A stretch of DNA of 9,463 bases from an uncultured Clostridia bacterium (GTDB taxonomy: Bacteria; Bacillota_A; Clostridia; Oscillospirales; Acutalibacteraceae), in NCBI GenBank assembly GCA_937891215.1, contig CALAEU010000179.1, positions 1-9,463 of the forward strand, written 5' to 3'. A model generated the notes under the pieces. It saw only the letters and a list, made by a program, of their open reading frames with translations. It did not search any database and was not told the origin of the DNA. The translations under genes were made by a program, and so were the position numbers. Each line of letters starts with the position of its first letter. The stretch's first letter is position 1. Positions 6,001-9,463 of this stretch are shown one piece after another.

Positions 6001-7843
6001 TGAAGGTACAGAAGATTCACAAAAAGAATTGGGTGATGCTTTAGTTATAAATGCGAAAATTCACTATGGTTCTTCTACACATACATTCAATGAAAATTAC
6101 ACAGTAGATGTAGAACCTACTTGTACTGAGAAGGGTAGCGAATCTCAGCATTGTAAATATTGTGATTTAACACGAAATTCAAGAGATGTTAAAGAAAATG
6201 GTCACACATCAGTAAATGGTGGCACAGAAAAAGCTCACACAATTTGTGATGTTTGCGAAGAGGTATTATCTGCAACACATAATCCTACAAGTAAAGTTAC
6301 AACTGCACCTACTTGCACAGAAGAAGGCGTAGAAACATTTACTTGTGAATGTGGTTATACTTACACAAAACCTGTTGCAAAATTAGCTCACACCGAAGTA
6401 ACAGTAACCGGTAAAGCGGCAACATGTACTCAGAGTGGTCTTACAGATGGAAAGAAATGTACAGTATGTGGTACAATAACAGTAGCACAAGAAACAATTA
6501 AAGCAACAGGTCACACAACAAGTGTAATAAACAAAAAAGCTGCAACATGTACAGAAAATGGTTATACAGGTGACACATATTGTTCCGTATGTAAAACTAC
6601 AACTGTAAAGGGTAGTGTAATCAAAGCAAAAGGACATACTGAAGTAATAATTCCAGCAGTAAAACCAACATTGACAACAGTTGGTAAAACAGAGGGTAAA
6701 AAGTGTTCGGTATGTAATACAATATTAGTAAAACAAAAAGATATAGCAAAACTTACACTCAAAACCCCAACAGCCAAAACGCAGAACGCGGCGAAAGGTG
6801 TATTAATTACATGGAATGCAGTAGAGAATGCAGAAAAATACATTGTATACCAGAGAACATATAACACAAGTACAAAGAAGTACTCAAACTGGAAATCAAT
6901 AAAAACAACAACAGACTTAAAATATGTAGATACAACAGTAAAACTTGGAACAACATACAGTTATGCAGTAAAAGCAGTAAATGGAAGTGTGACAAGTAAA
7001 TATACTGCAACATCAAATAAAAAATATGATGTAACGCCAGCAGTAAAAGTAGCAGTAGTATCAAATGGAGTAAAAGTAAGTTGGACAACAGCAGCAAATG
7101 CAACAGGGTACAGAGTTTACCGTGCAGAACTTTCGAACGGTAAATGGAGTAACTGGAAGAATATGGGAACAAAAAAGGCAACTTTAACAAACTGGACAGA
7201 TAAGACTGTAAAGAGTGGTACACAGTATAAATACACAGTACGTGCGGTTTATGGTAGTATTAGAAGTAATTACAGGGCATCAGCAAACATTCTTTACCTT
7301 ACTCAGCCAACAGTAAAAATAATGAATAATGAAACTGGTATTAAGGTTAGCTGGAACAAAGTTACAGGTTCAAAAGGTTACACTGTTTATCGTCAGGAAT
7401 TTACAAATGGTAAGTGGACTAACTGGAAGAATATGGGTACAATAAAAAATGGCTCAGTTACTTCTTGGGTAGATAAGAGTGTGAAGAGTGGAATAACTTA
7501 CTGTTACACTGTAAGAGCTATAAATGGCAATTACAGGAGTAGTTACAAAGCAACTGATTCTCTCATTTTCTTATCGCAACCAAAAGTTACAGTGAAATCC
7601 GTAAGTAATGGTATTACTGTAAACTGGACACAAAGTGCGGGTGCTCGCGGTTATATAGTTTATCGTTCAGAATTAGTTGATGGTAAATGGTCAAATTGGG
7701 CTAATATGGGAATTATTGAAGCAGATAAAGAGTCGTGGACAGATAAGTCTGCTGAGAAAGGTAAGAGTTATAAATACACAGTTCGTGCTGTGCACAGTGG
7801 CATTAGGAGTTCCTATAAAGCAAGTAATTTGATTACAAAATAA
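1..7843 (+). CDS. Giant secreted BspA-type leucine-rich-repeat protein with Cys-rich modules and C-terminal Fn3 repeats (5' partial)
   Basis: The frame is open from base 2 to the TAA at 7841-7843, giving 2613 residues. The first ATG at 281 has no ribosome binding site and lies inside continuous domain sequence, so the true start is upstream of the window. Order of parts by base: GLUG-like tail (2-208), Cys-rich zone (209-526), beta-rich zone (527-812), Cys modules (about 830-1000), LRR region 1 (998-2758), Cys module (2777-3073), GC-rich insert with Flg_new-like repeat (3074-3598), LRR region 2 (3653-6070), six Cys modules (6113-6751) and four Fn3-like repeats (6752-7840). The architecture is that of clostridial surface or secreted adhesin-like proteins; binding to glycans or proteins is inference. 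The C-terminus, ending NLITK, has no LPXTG, no hydrophobic anchor and no dockerin-like motif, so cell attachment, if any, must come from the unseen N-terminus or a non-covalent domain. No enzyme domain is visible. A terminator follows 11 bases after the stop. Confidence 0.93.
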   Translation, partial: AIKNCYYLGDDGLEAVHSDSNLKPGSDNVEITSVTGEDLRNNTIASQLGDLWEQGIHYPILNEGQTWHGDSATYTYTDNGDGTHDKVCNECGYVEVDNEAHTGGTATCTTLAVCENCGASYGELGGHTAEPTYAPNAEDSTKHDVTYSCCGTVVIEYHDYNDENICTICGNPGAWFTGTKVNDDFSVTFFVECDDHYFVPWDQLQIEVYNGDQLVEGLGNIAYDVQQGYYATMTELNPDCKGITLTAKLIIRNIYTEHEKTRTTVEVKNPNNHDTTKTATCISKAECSVCGEYGDFAPHTYENGKCTVVNCENACAHETITDGVCVTCGGKHCGNTKNDKVVWFCDATDYAPGDENDETLSILTITGKGDLAGYTIGEAPWEAYRESIRGIDIKDGVTSIGNGTFCGCVSLTAVIIPGSVKTIGADAFTGCESLSNVRISEGVTSIGDDVFKECIALEEITIPESVETIGEHAFNSCTMLMTITIPQNVTVIGEGAFCNCTRLTEINVDEGNTTYSSEDGVLFNADKTKLICYPAGKKGDYEVPSGVTEIADFAFASHEESFTVTIPVSVTTISASAFEGCEDINLIVEPGSYAHNYATTNSIPYIFNGCITKEETDQIEKLLFTLNADSESYSVTFCDAHISGALNIPATYNGKPVTTIGEDAFKGCSELASVTIPDSITTIGSSAFNDCTSLTTIEIPDSVTAIGRSAFNTCTALTSVMIPESVTTIDYCTFYFCTALKSVTIPESVTSIGRSAFDCCTSLTSVTIPKNVTTIGRYAFDGCAKLISINVDGANTEYSSEDGVLFNSSKTELLCYPAGKKGNYEIPTTVTEIATGAFSGNTSLESLVIPDSVTTIGMEAFYGCTALETVTILSSEIVIEANAFYDCTSLTTVKVPCNWDTENPPYAFDEIVLEKYHNIVIDEAVEATCTKTGLTEGKHCTRCDDKTVVQEVVPATDHDWSNKDGICARSGCGETCAHTGGTPSTPVPNDDDTHSFTCSVCGKVITEPHDFENDAHQCTCGERETYGITCKETGSNGGAVRLTNTEPATHGQTYTTRILMPEGLQGGWYTDVIKVVVNGKELVKDTDYTYNLQTVTLTVNGEKVTGNIEITYQINAKVIFVLNGGDLESSLKAKLAAGGLNIKDDTITMPLAYGVPSNFNDLNKIFIREGYICTGLKNGEQDADMTAPVVNCTLSVQWQCTHNTIENDVCTTCGFNYCGADATKDKVVWFFDENTATLTITGTGAMAGYSAGNTPWENYKSSITQINIENGVTTIGDDAFSGCLELTSVIIPESVTTIGEKTFANCCNLNSLEILGNVTEIGAHTFEYCTSLSSITIPESVTTIGENAFAYCETLSSIVIPESVTTIGDKAFSNCTSLQTATIEKGVKTIGEGAFAYCTTLSSITIPDSVTTIGRNAFADCENLKSVTIGESIEKIDDGTFSNCTLLETIEIPDSVQTIGAYAFKDCSSLKEIVIPESVTTIGANAFDRCTLLGTAIIGNGVKTIGDSAFDNCVNLESLTIGKAVETIGSYAFSDCSSLKEIAIPESVTTIGESAFSGCENVTLKTELGSIVHTYAKANNIMCVFNGYTEAESAQIYKLTFALNDDGESYSVTLCDKEISGALNIPAIYDGKPVTEIGMWAFESCTELTTVIIPDSVTAIGDYAFYDCDALTSVTIPESVTAIGDYAFYDCESLTSVTIPESVTTIGDYAFYDCESLTKIDLSNVEIGSSAFEGCKSVTEVYLDKCTIGSDVFLGLSSLEIVTCKDTDIPDYEFYGNKSLKTVTISGGEIGEMAFGACAALSTLNISGVEIIGRQAFRDCITLKKIDLSNVEIGSSAFEGCKSVTEVYLDKCTIGSDVFLGLSSLEIVTCKDTDIPDSAFQMNNSLKTVTISGGEIGREAFCDCDALNEISIATDVIGESAFCYCEYLETIEVDATKISEEAFAQCSSLKNVKLGDELEIIERVAFGNCSELTEIVIPQSVTSVDMYAFSQCSNLKYIFFEGTEDSQKELGDALVINAKIHYGSSTHTFNENYTVDVEPTCTEKGSESQHCKYCDLTRNSRDVKENGHTSVNGGTEKAHTICDVCEEVLSATHNPTSKVTTAPTCTEEGVETFTCECGYTYTKPVAKLAHTEVTVTGKAATCTQSGLTDGKKCTVCGTITVAQETIKATGHTTSVINKKAATCTENGYTGDTYCSVCKTTTVKGSVIKAKGHTEVIIPAVKPTLTTVGKTEGKKCSVCNTILVKQKDIAKLTLKTPTAKTQNAAKGVLITWNAVENAEKYIVYQRTYNTSTKKYSNWKSIKTTTDLKYVDTTVKLGTTYSYAVKAVNGSVTSKYTATSNKKYDVTPAVKVAVVSNGVKVSWTTAANATGYRVYRAELSNGKWSNWKNMGTKKATLTNWTDKTVKSGTQYKYTVRAVYGSIRSNYRASANILYLTQPTVKIMNNETGIKVSWNKVTGSKGYTVYRQEFTNGKWTNWKNMGTIKNGSVTSWVDKSVKSGITYCYTVRAINGNYRSSYKATDSLIFLSQPKVTVKSVSNGITVNWTQSAGARGYIVYRSELVDGKWSNWANMGIIEADKESWTDKSAEKGKSYKYTVRAVHSGIRSSYKASNLITK
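2..208 (+). other. C-terminal end of a GLUG-repeat-like domain
   Basis: The first 69 residues contain NCYYLGDDG, then TGEDLRNNTIASQLGDLW and HYPILNEGQTW. The order 'NCYYL ... t-x-xEL ... AS-LGdaW ... YPiL-W' is what closes GLUG-motif domains in many Firmicutes surface proteins. The GLUG repeats themselves would lie upstream of the window. The assignment rests on remembered family pattern and was not searched. Confidence 0.55.
209..526 (+). other. N-terminal Cys-rich module zone (CxxC pairs), GC-rich
   Basis: This zone carries repeated CxxC pairs (CNEC, CENC, CTIC) with intervening His and Thr, for example DNGDGTHDKVCNECGY and ATCTTLAVCENCGASYGEL. The same module occurs in the second protein of the window (bases 9214-9463). 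Base use is GC-rich: 36 of 60 bases at 301-360 are G or C by hand count. Small zinc-ribbon-like folds or disulfide-bonded knots are both possible. Confidence 0.7.
320..345 (+). repeat. 26-base segment identical to 9409-9434
   Basis: Coding for the ATCTTLAVC part of the Cys module is identical over 26 bases in the two genes (320-345 and 9409-9434, same strand), inside a longer similar stretch. It shows common descent of the modules and gives a site for recombination between the genes. Confidence 0.85.
527..997 (+). other. Beta-rich domain followed by two Cys modules
   Basis: Residues from bases 527 to 812 look like an Ig-like beta-sandwich, with alternating hydrophobic strands such as FSVTFFVEC, LQIEVYNGDQLVEG and ITLTAKLIIRNIY and no Cys pairs. 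I do not recognise a named family. Bases about 830-1000 then hold two Cys modules (CSVCGEYG; CVTCGGKHCG) that lead into LRR region 1. The base composition drifts from GC-rich to AT-rich across this stretch. Confidence 0.5.
1508..1669 (+). repeat. Long-insert LRR unit, copy 1 (YSSEDGVLF)
   Basis: This LRR unit carries an insertion reading INVDEGNTTYSSEDGVLFNA, then an LICYPAGKKGDYEVP segment and VTEIADFAFA. The motif 'YSS-DGVLF-kd-T-Li-YPaGk' is a known variant unit in BspA-type arrays. It matches copy 2 at 2357-2518 closely in both protein and DNA. Confidence 0.8.
2357..2518 (+). repeat. Long-insert LRR unit, copy 2 (YSSEDGVLF)
   Basis: This is the counterpart of the unit at 1508-1669: INVDGANTEYSSEDGVLFNS, LLCYPAGKKGNYEIP, then VTEIATGAF. 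It sits at the equivalent place, sixth in its array, which shows that array 1b is a diverged duplicate of array 1a. Confidence 0.8.
2777..3073 (+). other. Middle Cys-rich modules
   Basis: The stretch begins ATCTKTGLTEGKHCTRC, the same unit type as the C-terminal modules, and continues through GICARSGCGETCAH, SFTCSVCGKVI and QCTCGE. The DNA switches from AT-rich to GC-rich inside this zone, near base 2880. Confidence 0.7.
3074..3598 (+). other. Unrecognised beta domain plus InlB/Flg_new-like repeat, GC-richer than its flanks
   Basis: Bases 3074-3349 encode a Thr- and Val-rich beta domain (VIKVVVNGKELVKDTDYTYN; VTLTVNGEKVTGNIEITYQ) that I cannot name. Bases 3353-3598 encode VIFVLNGGDLES ... 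AYGVPSNF ... IREGYICTG ... LSVQWQ. This fits the Listeria-Bacteroides (Flg_new, InlB B-repeat) pattern 'V-F--NGG ... yG-----P ... r-GYtf-GW ... t-yaqW', although the usual GW is degraded to GL. The whole stretch separates the two LRR regions and is richer in G and C than either. Confidence 0.6.
3599..6070 (+). repeat. LRR region 2: longer BspA-type array pair
   Basis: A Cys module (CTHNTIENDVCTTCG) and the opener (DKVVWFFDENTATLTITGTG ... TPWENYKSSI) mirror the start of region 1. Array 2a (3782-4762) has 13 units of 23 residues and the same cap (GSIVHTYAKANNIMCVFNG). Array 2b (4796-6070) restarts with the N-cap (ESYSVTLCDKEISGALNIP ... GKPVTEIG), runs three near-identical 23-residue units, then changes to units of 21-22 residues (5151 to about 5840), and finishes with two 23-type units before IFFEGTEDS. 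The AFxxC cysteine and the IPxSVTTIG core are well kept in 2a. The region is AT-rich: 22 of 60 bases at 3841-3900 are G or C. Confidence 0.9.
5155..5790 (+). repeat. In-frame 318-base tandem duplication of five LRR units
   Basis: Bases 5155-5314 and 5473-5632 are identical over 160 bases, compared base by base, at an offset of 318 bases or 106 codons. The remainder of each copy (5315-5472 and 5633-5790) is still similar at first (SLKTVTISGGEIG in both) and then diverges. The duplicated unit is five LRRs (21+21+21+21+22 residues) starting at KIDLSNVEIGSSAF. Because the copy is a whole number of units, the solenoid register is kept. Confidence 0.93.
6113..6751 (+). repeat. Six C-terminal Cys-rich modules
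   Basis: Units of roughly 32-41 residues follow the plan 'a-T-C-T-x2-G-x(7-9)-C-x2-C-x(11-15)-G-H-T'. Examples are EPTCTEKGSESQHCKYC, ATCTQSGLTDGKKCTVC and ATCTENGYTGDTYCSVC. The second unit (6209-6301) is diverged, and the sixth (6653-6751) has lost its first Cys (KPTLTTVG). Three Cys and one His per unit could make a metal site or a disulfide plus a free thiol. Such modules commonly separate LRR domains from C-terminal domains in clostridial surface proteins. No function is established from the sequence. Confidence 0.8.
6752..7840 (+). repeat. Four fibronectin-III-like repeats at the C-terminus
   Basis: The repeats run at about 6752-7027, 7028-7297, 7298-7570 and 7571-7840, each about 90 residues. 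Shared landmarks are G(I/V)xVxW, a YxVYR strand, WxNWKNMG, a W(T/V)DK(S/T)VKSG turn and Y(K/C)YTVRAxxGxxRSxY. Repeats 2-4 are close to each other; repeat 1 is more diverged (YIVYQRTYNTSTKKYSNWKS). The YTVRA core and the 'D-SVKSG-tY-YTV-A' pattern match Fn3-like domains of clostridial secreted proteins. They probably act as spacers or surface-binding modules. The last residues directly follow repeat 4, so nothing anchors the protein at this end. Confidence 0.85.
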
Positions 7844-7854
7844 TTATAAAAATT

Positions 7855-7897
7855 AAACCAATCTGCCAGTTCAAAATGAATTGGCAGATTGGTTTTT
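7855..7897 (+). terminator. Rho-independent terminator of the giant LRR gene
   Basis: The arms aaaccaatctgccagtt (7855-7871) and aattggcagattggttt (7879-7895) pair over 17 positions with one G-U pair, around a seven-base loop. A T run at 7893-7897 follows. The hairpin begins 11 bases after the TAA. The minus strand also has T-rich sequence after it, so it could stop transcription in both directions. Confidence 0.88.
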
Positions 7898-7901
7898 GTT
7901 G

Positions 7902-7941
7902 AAAAAAAGCAGTTGAAAATACATGATTTTCAACTGCTTTT
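7902..7941 (-). terminator. Rho-independent terminator directly downstream of the tRNA-Pro 3' end (minus strand)
   Basis: The arms aaaagcagttgaaaat (7905-7920) and attttcaactgctttt (7926-7941) are perfect 16-base inverted repeats around the loop acatg. Read on the minus strand, the stem starts at the encoded CCA of the tRNA fragment and ends in seven T residues (7908-7902). It therefore looks like the original terminator of the tRNA gene. With the terminator at 7855-7897 it forms a convergent pair. Confidence 0.85.
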
Positions 7942-7985
7942 GGTCGGAGTGAGGTGATTCGAACACCCGACCTTCTGGTCCCGAA
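7941..7985 (-). tRNA. tRNA-Pro(CGG) 3' half only; probable attachment-site scar
   Basis: Read on the minus strand from 7985: anticodon loop TTCGGGA with anticodon CGG (7983-7981), 3' anticodon stem CCAGA, variable loop AGGTC, T stem GGGTG, T loop TTCGAAT, T stem CACCT, acceptor strand CACTCCG, A73 and encoded CCA (7943-7941). G72 and A73 fit the C1-G72, A73 identity of bacterial tRNA-Pro. The matching 5' anticodon stem (TCTGG) is absent: bases 7986-7991 read gcattc on the minus strand. No 5' half (CGGAGTG...) is seen nearby, so this cannot be a working tRNA. Loss of everything 5' of the anticodon loop is the typical product of integration by a tyrosine recombinase that uses the anticodon loop as crossover. 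Confidence 0.9.
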
Positions 7986-8087
7986 GAATGCAGATTATTT
8001 TTTGACTGTTTTAAACACAGCATATAGTGTTGTTTGTTTCGGTTATATATAAAAATACACAACAAAAAATTCAATATTTAGCTCCAA

Positions 8088-8106
8088 ATGTGGTGTAATA
8101 TGTGGT
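8088..8106 (+). repeat. Direct repeat ATGTGGT x2, possible integrase arm sites
   Basis: ATGTGGT occurs at 8088-8094 and 8100-8106, so the starts are 12 bases apart, about 100 bases from the tRNA break. Short direct repeats spaced about one helical turn near an attachment site are usual for arm-type binding sites of tyrosine integrases. Two copies of seven bases could also arise by chance in AT-rich DNA. Confidence 0.3.
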
Positions 8107-8150
8107 CAGAAATTTATATGATATAAAATCAATTTAAACGAAAAAGTTGT

Positions 8151-8183
8151 TTCGCAATTTTAATATTTTATCAATTTTGCGAA
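8151..8183. repeat. Inverted repeat TTCGCAA / TTGCGAA
   Basis: TTCGCAA at 8151-8157 and its exact reverse complement TTGCGAA at 8177-8183 flank a 19-base AT-rich spacer. It could be an operator or a DNA-bending protein site. It has no T tract and a long loop, so a terminator is unlikely. Confidence 0.3.
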
Positions 8184-8398
8184 GTGATCCATCTTGCTAT
8201 GTAAATCGCTTTTAAACACGATTTTGTCCTTTATTTATAAAATATTACCCCCAACAGTCTACAACTGAAGATATGAAAATCTTATACGCAAACAAAGAAA
8301 ATTTTTGTGCAGTCTGTTCTTCAACAAATCGCCAGAAGCTTTGGGATTTGTAAGATGTTTAAAAATTTTTAAAACACCCATTTTTTTCTTTTAAAACA

Positions 8399-8427
8399 TT
8401 GATTTTTGCGGTTTTTAGGCGTATGAT
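8399..8427 (+). promoter_or_regulatory. Sigma-A-type promoter of the second LRR gene
   Basis: TTGATT (8399-8404) and TATGAT (8422-8427) are separated by 17 bases, close to the TTGACA/TATAAT consensus. Transcription would start near 8434, leaving a leader of about 45 bases with no obvious structured regulator. A near-palindrome of A and T lies just upstream. Confidence 0.7.
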
Positions 8428-8464
8428 AAACTTGTAAAATTGTGCAAAGATATTTGCAAATAAA

Positions 8465-8470
8465 AAGGAG
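8465..8470 (+). promoter_or_regulatory. Ribosome binding site AAGGAG
   Basis: AAGGAG lies eight bases before the ATG at 8479. It fixes the start of the second coding region together with the signal peptide that follows. Confidence 0.85.
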
Positions 8471-8478
8471 AAATTTTT

Positions 8479-9463
8479 ATGAAAAGAACGTTATGTTTAT
8501 TTTTAGCATTAATTCTTGCAGTCGGCATTTGTTTCAGTGCCCCTGTAACAATTACTGCTTCGGCGGCAGAGGCGCTGAGTGTATTTGCGGCGGATACCAC
8601 GTATCCTTATGCCGTGGTTGATACCGAAGCAGGCACCGTAACCATCGACGGCACCTTGGGCGGCAAGACCACAGCTACCGAGGAAGATATCAATGCCTTG
8701 CTGGAAGCCATCAAAGGTTATGTGGATAGCGGAATCACCACGATTATCGTAACGGGTGGCGAACCTGCAGTGATTGAAGTCAGTGGTATCGTTATGCCCG
8801 CTGTGTCCGAAGCAATTTATCGCTTGTCTGGTAATGGTATTTACAGCGAGGACAATCAATATAACGGCAAGATAGATTTGATTCTTCCTGACGTTACGAA
8901 AATCGTTGATAAAGAGTTTTATCAAGTATATGCCCTTAACAGCATCACTCTACCAAAATTAACAACCGTAGGCAACGGTGCCTTTGTTGATTGCTTCTAT
9001 TTGGGAAGAATGATGTTTGGCTCGGTAGTTACTTCTATAAACCAAAATGATACCGTTGTTTTTTATCGTGTTGGAGAATATGTCGACGGCTGTGACCTTG
9101 TTCTCAACTGCGGACAGTTGGAGACAGAAGATACATACAAACCCGATCTCGAAAACAACGTGTGGTTCAAACCTAGCTGGGGTGGCAATGTAACATGGAA
9201 GAGTATCACTCTAACCCACACCGAGGGTACGGCTGCTACCTGTATCGCACAGGCAGTCTGCTCTGTCTGCGGCGAAAGCTACGGCGAAGTGGATGGGGAT
9301 GCCCACAACTACGGCGACTGGGTTTCCAATGGCGACAACACCCATACCCGCACCTGCGCCAACGACAGCACCCACACCGAAAATGGTGACTGCTCCGGCG
9401 GCACCGCAACCTGCACCACTCTGGCAGTCTGCGACATTTGCAAAACCGCATACGGCGAGCTGG
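8479..9463 (+). CDS. Secreted LRR/Cys-rich protein, paralogue of the first gene (3' partial)
   Basis: An ATG with a good ribosome binding site and promoter opens 328 codons with no stop before the window ends. Residues 1-29 are a signal peptide: MKRT, the hydrophobic core LCLFLALILAVGICFS, and a cleavage site after ITASA. Cys18 is not in a lipobox (VGIC), so a lipoprotein is unlikely. Residues about 40-150 form an unrecognised alpha/beta stretch (TVTIDGTLGG; EEDINALLEAIKGYV; ITTIIVTGG). Residues about 154-190 resemble one or two degenerate BspA LRR units (ITLPKLTTVGNGAFVDC). From residue 246 Cys modules begin (ATCIAQAVCSVCGESYGE; ATCTTLAVCDICKTAYGEL), the same type as bases 209-526. Codons are GC-rich like that zone and unlike the AT-rich LRR arrays. 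The rest of the protein, probably more LRR domains, lies to the right. A surface-binding role is inferred; no enzyme motif is seen. Confidence 0.88.
   Translation, partial: MKRTLCLFLALILAVGICFSAPVTITASAAEALSVFAADTTYPYAVVDTEAGTVTIDGTLGGKTTATEEDINALLEAIKGYVDSGITTIIVTGGEPAVIEVSGIVMPAVSEAIYRLSGNGIYSEDNQYNGKIDLILPDVTKIVDKEFYQVYALNSITLPKLTTVGNGAFVDCFYLGRMMFGSVVTSINQNDTVVFYRVGEYVDGCDLVLNCGQLETEDTYKPDLENNVWFKPSWGGNVTWKSITLTHTEGTAATCIAQAVCSVCGESYGEVDGDAHNYGDWVSNGDNTHTRTCANDSTHTENGDCSGGTATCTTLAVCDICKTAYGEL
9409..9434 (+). repeat. 26-base segment identical to 320-345
   Basis: This is the partner of the segment at 320-345, in the Cys module of the second gene. The distance between the copies is 9089 bases in direct orientation. 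Confidence 0.85.

Larger units (their letters stand above)
7986..8398. other. AT-rich gene-free region between the tRNA scar and the next promoter
   Basis: No convincing reading frame, tRNA or riboswitch fold was seen in these 413 bases. The stretch contains a 12-base-spaced direct repeat (8088-8106), an inverted repeat (8151-8183), a near-palindrome of A and T (gtttaaaaatttttaaaac, about 8357-8375) and runs of A and T. If the tRNA scar marks the end of an integrated element, this would be the terminal non-coding DNA of that element. Confidence 0.5.

Noticed and set aside
6807..7223. 138-residue minus-strand frame opposite the Fn3 repeats
   Set aside because: Its Leu/Ser-rich composition is the antisense image of repeated Val, Lys and Thr codons; there is no start signal.
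7871..8074. 67-residue minus-strand reading frame
   Set aside because: It runs through the tRNA fragment and a terminator hairpin; the EGRVFESPHSDQ part is translated tRNA sequence.
8273..8353. Small plus-strand frame MKILYANKENFCAVC..., 26 residues
   Set aside because: It has only a weak upstream purine stretch, no recognisable features and a length expected by chance.
8110..8398. Riboswitch or T-box leader before the second gene
   Set aside because: No conserved aptamer motif or terminator/antiterminator pair was seen, and the predicted transcript leader is only about 45 bases.
8518..8545. Lipobox at Cys18 of the second protein
   Set aside because: The sequence VGIC has Ile directly before Cys where Gly, Ala or Ser is needed; an ordinary signal peptidase site (ASA) follows.
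8509..8925. 138-residue minus-strand frame opposite the second gene
   Set aside because: It overlaps a gene with promoter, ribosome binding site and signal peptide, and has no such signals itself.

Overview
The window looks like part of a gut-type Firmicutes (class Clostridia) chromosome. This is inferred from giant secreted proteins built of BspA-type leucine-rich repeats, Cys-rich 'ATCTxxG...CxxC' modules and fibronectin-like repeats, from strong AAGGAG ribosome binding and TTGATT/TATGAT promoter signals, and from a tRNA sequence with an encoded CCA. The genus cannot be fixed from the sequence.

Layout. (1) Bases 1-7843, plus strand: the last 2613 codons of one giant surface or secreted protein whose start lies upstream of the window. 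In order it holds a GLUG-like tail, a Cys-rich zone, an all-beta zone, a first leucine-rich repeat (LRR) region, a GC-rich insert with an InlB/Flg_new-like repeat, a second and longer LRR region with a recent internal duplication, six Cys-rich modules, and four fibronectin-III-like repeats. It ends without an LPXTG or membrane anchor. (2) Bases 7844-7941: two strong hairpin terminators facing each other, one for this gene and one for a transcript on the minus strand. (3) Bases 7941-7985, minus strand: the 3' half of a tRNA-Pro(CGG), cut exactly at the anticodon loop. This is the usual scar of an integrative element that targets a tRNA gene. (4) Bases 7986-8398: AT-rich DNA without a convincing gene, holding a 12-base-spaced direct repeat and an inverted repeat. 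(5) Bases 8399-8478: a sigma-A-type promoter and ribosome binding site. (6) From base 8479 past the right edge: the first 328 codons of a second secreted protein with a signal peptide, an LRR-like stretch and the same Cys-rich modules as the first protein.

The two coding regions are partial paralogues. They share module types, and a 26-base identical stretch lies near each end of the window. Their GC-rich parts differ sharply in base and codon use from the AT-rich LRR arrays of the first gene, so these proteins look assembled by exchange of modules. Most LRR proteins of this kind are thought to bind host or microbial surfaces; the ligand cannot be read from the sequence. The point most worth following is the tRNA-Pro scar between the two genes. 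It suggests that one of them, more likely the right-hand one, is cargo of an integrated element whose integrase lies outside the window.
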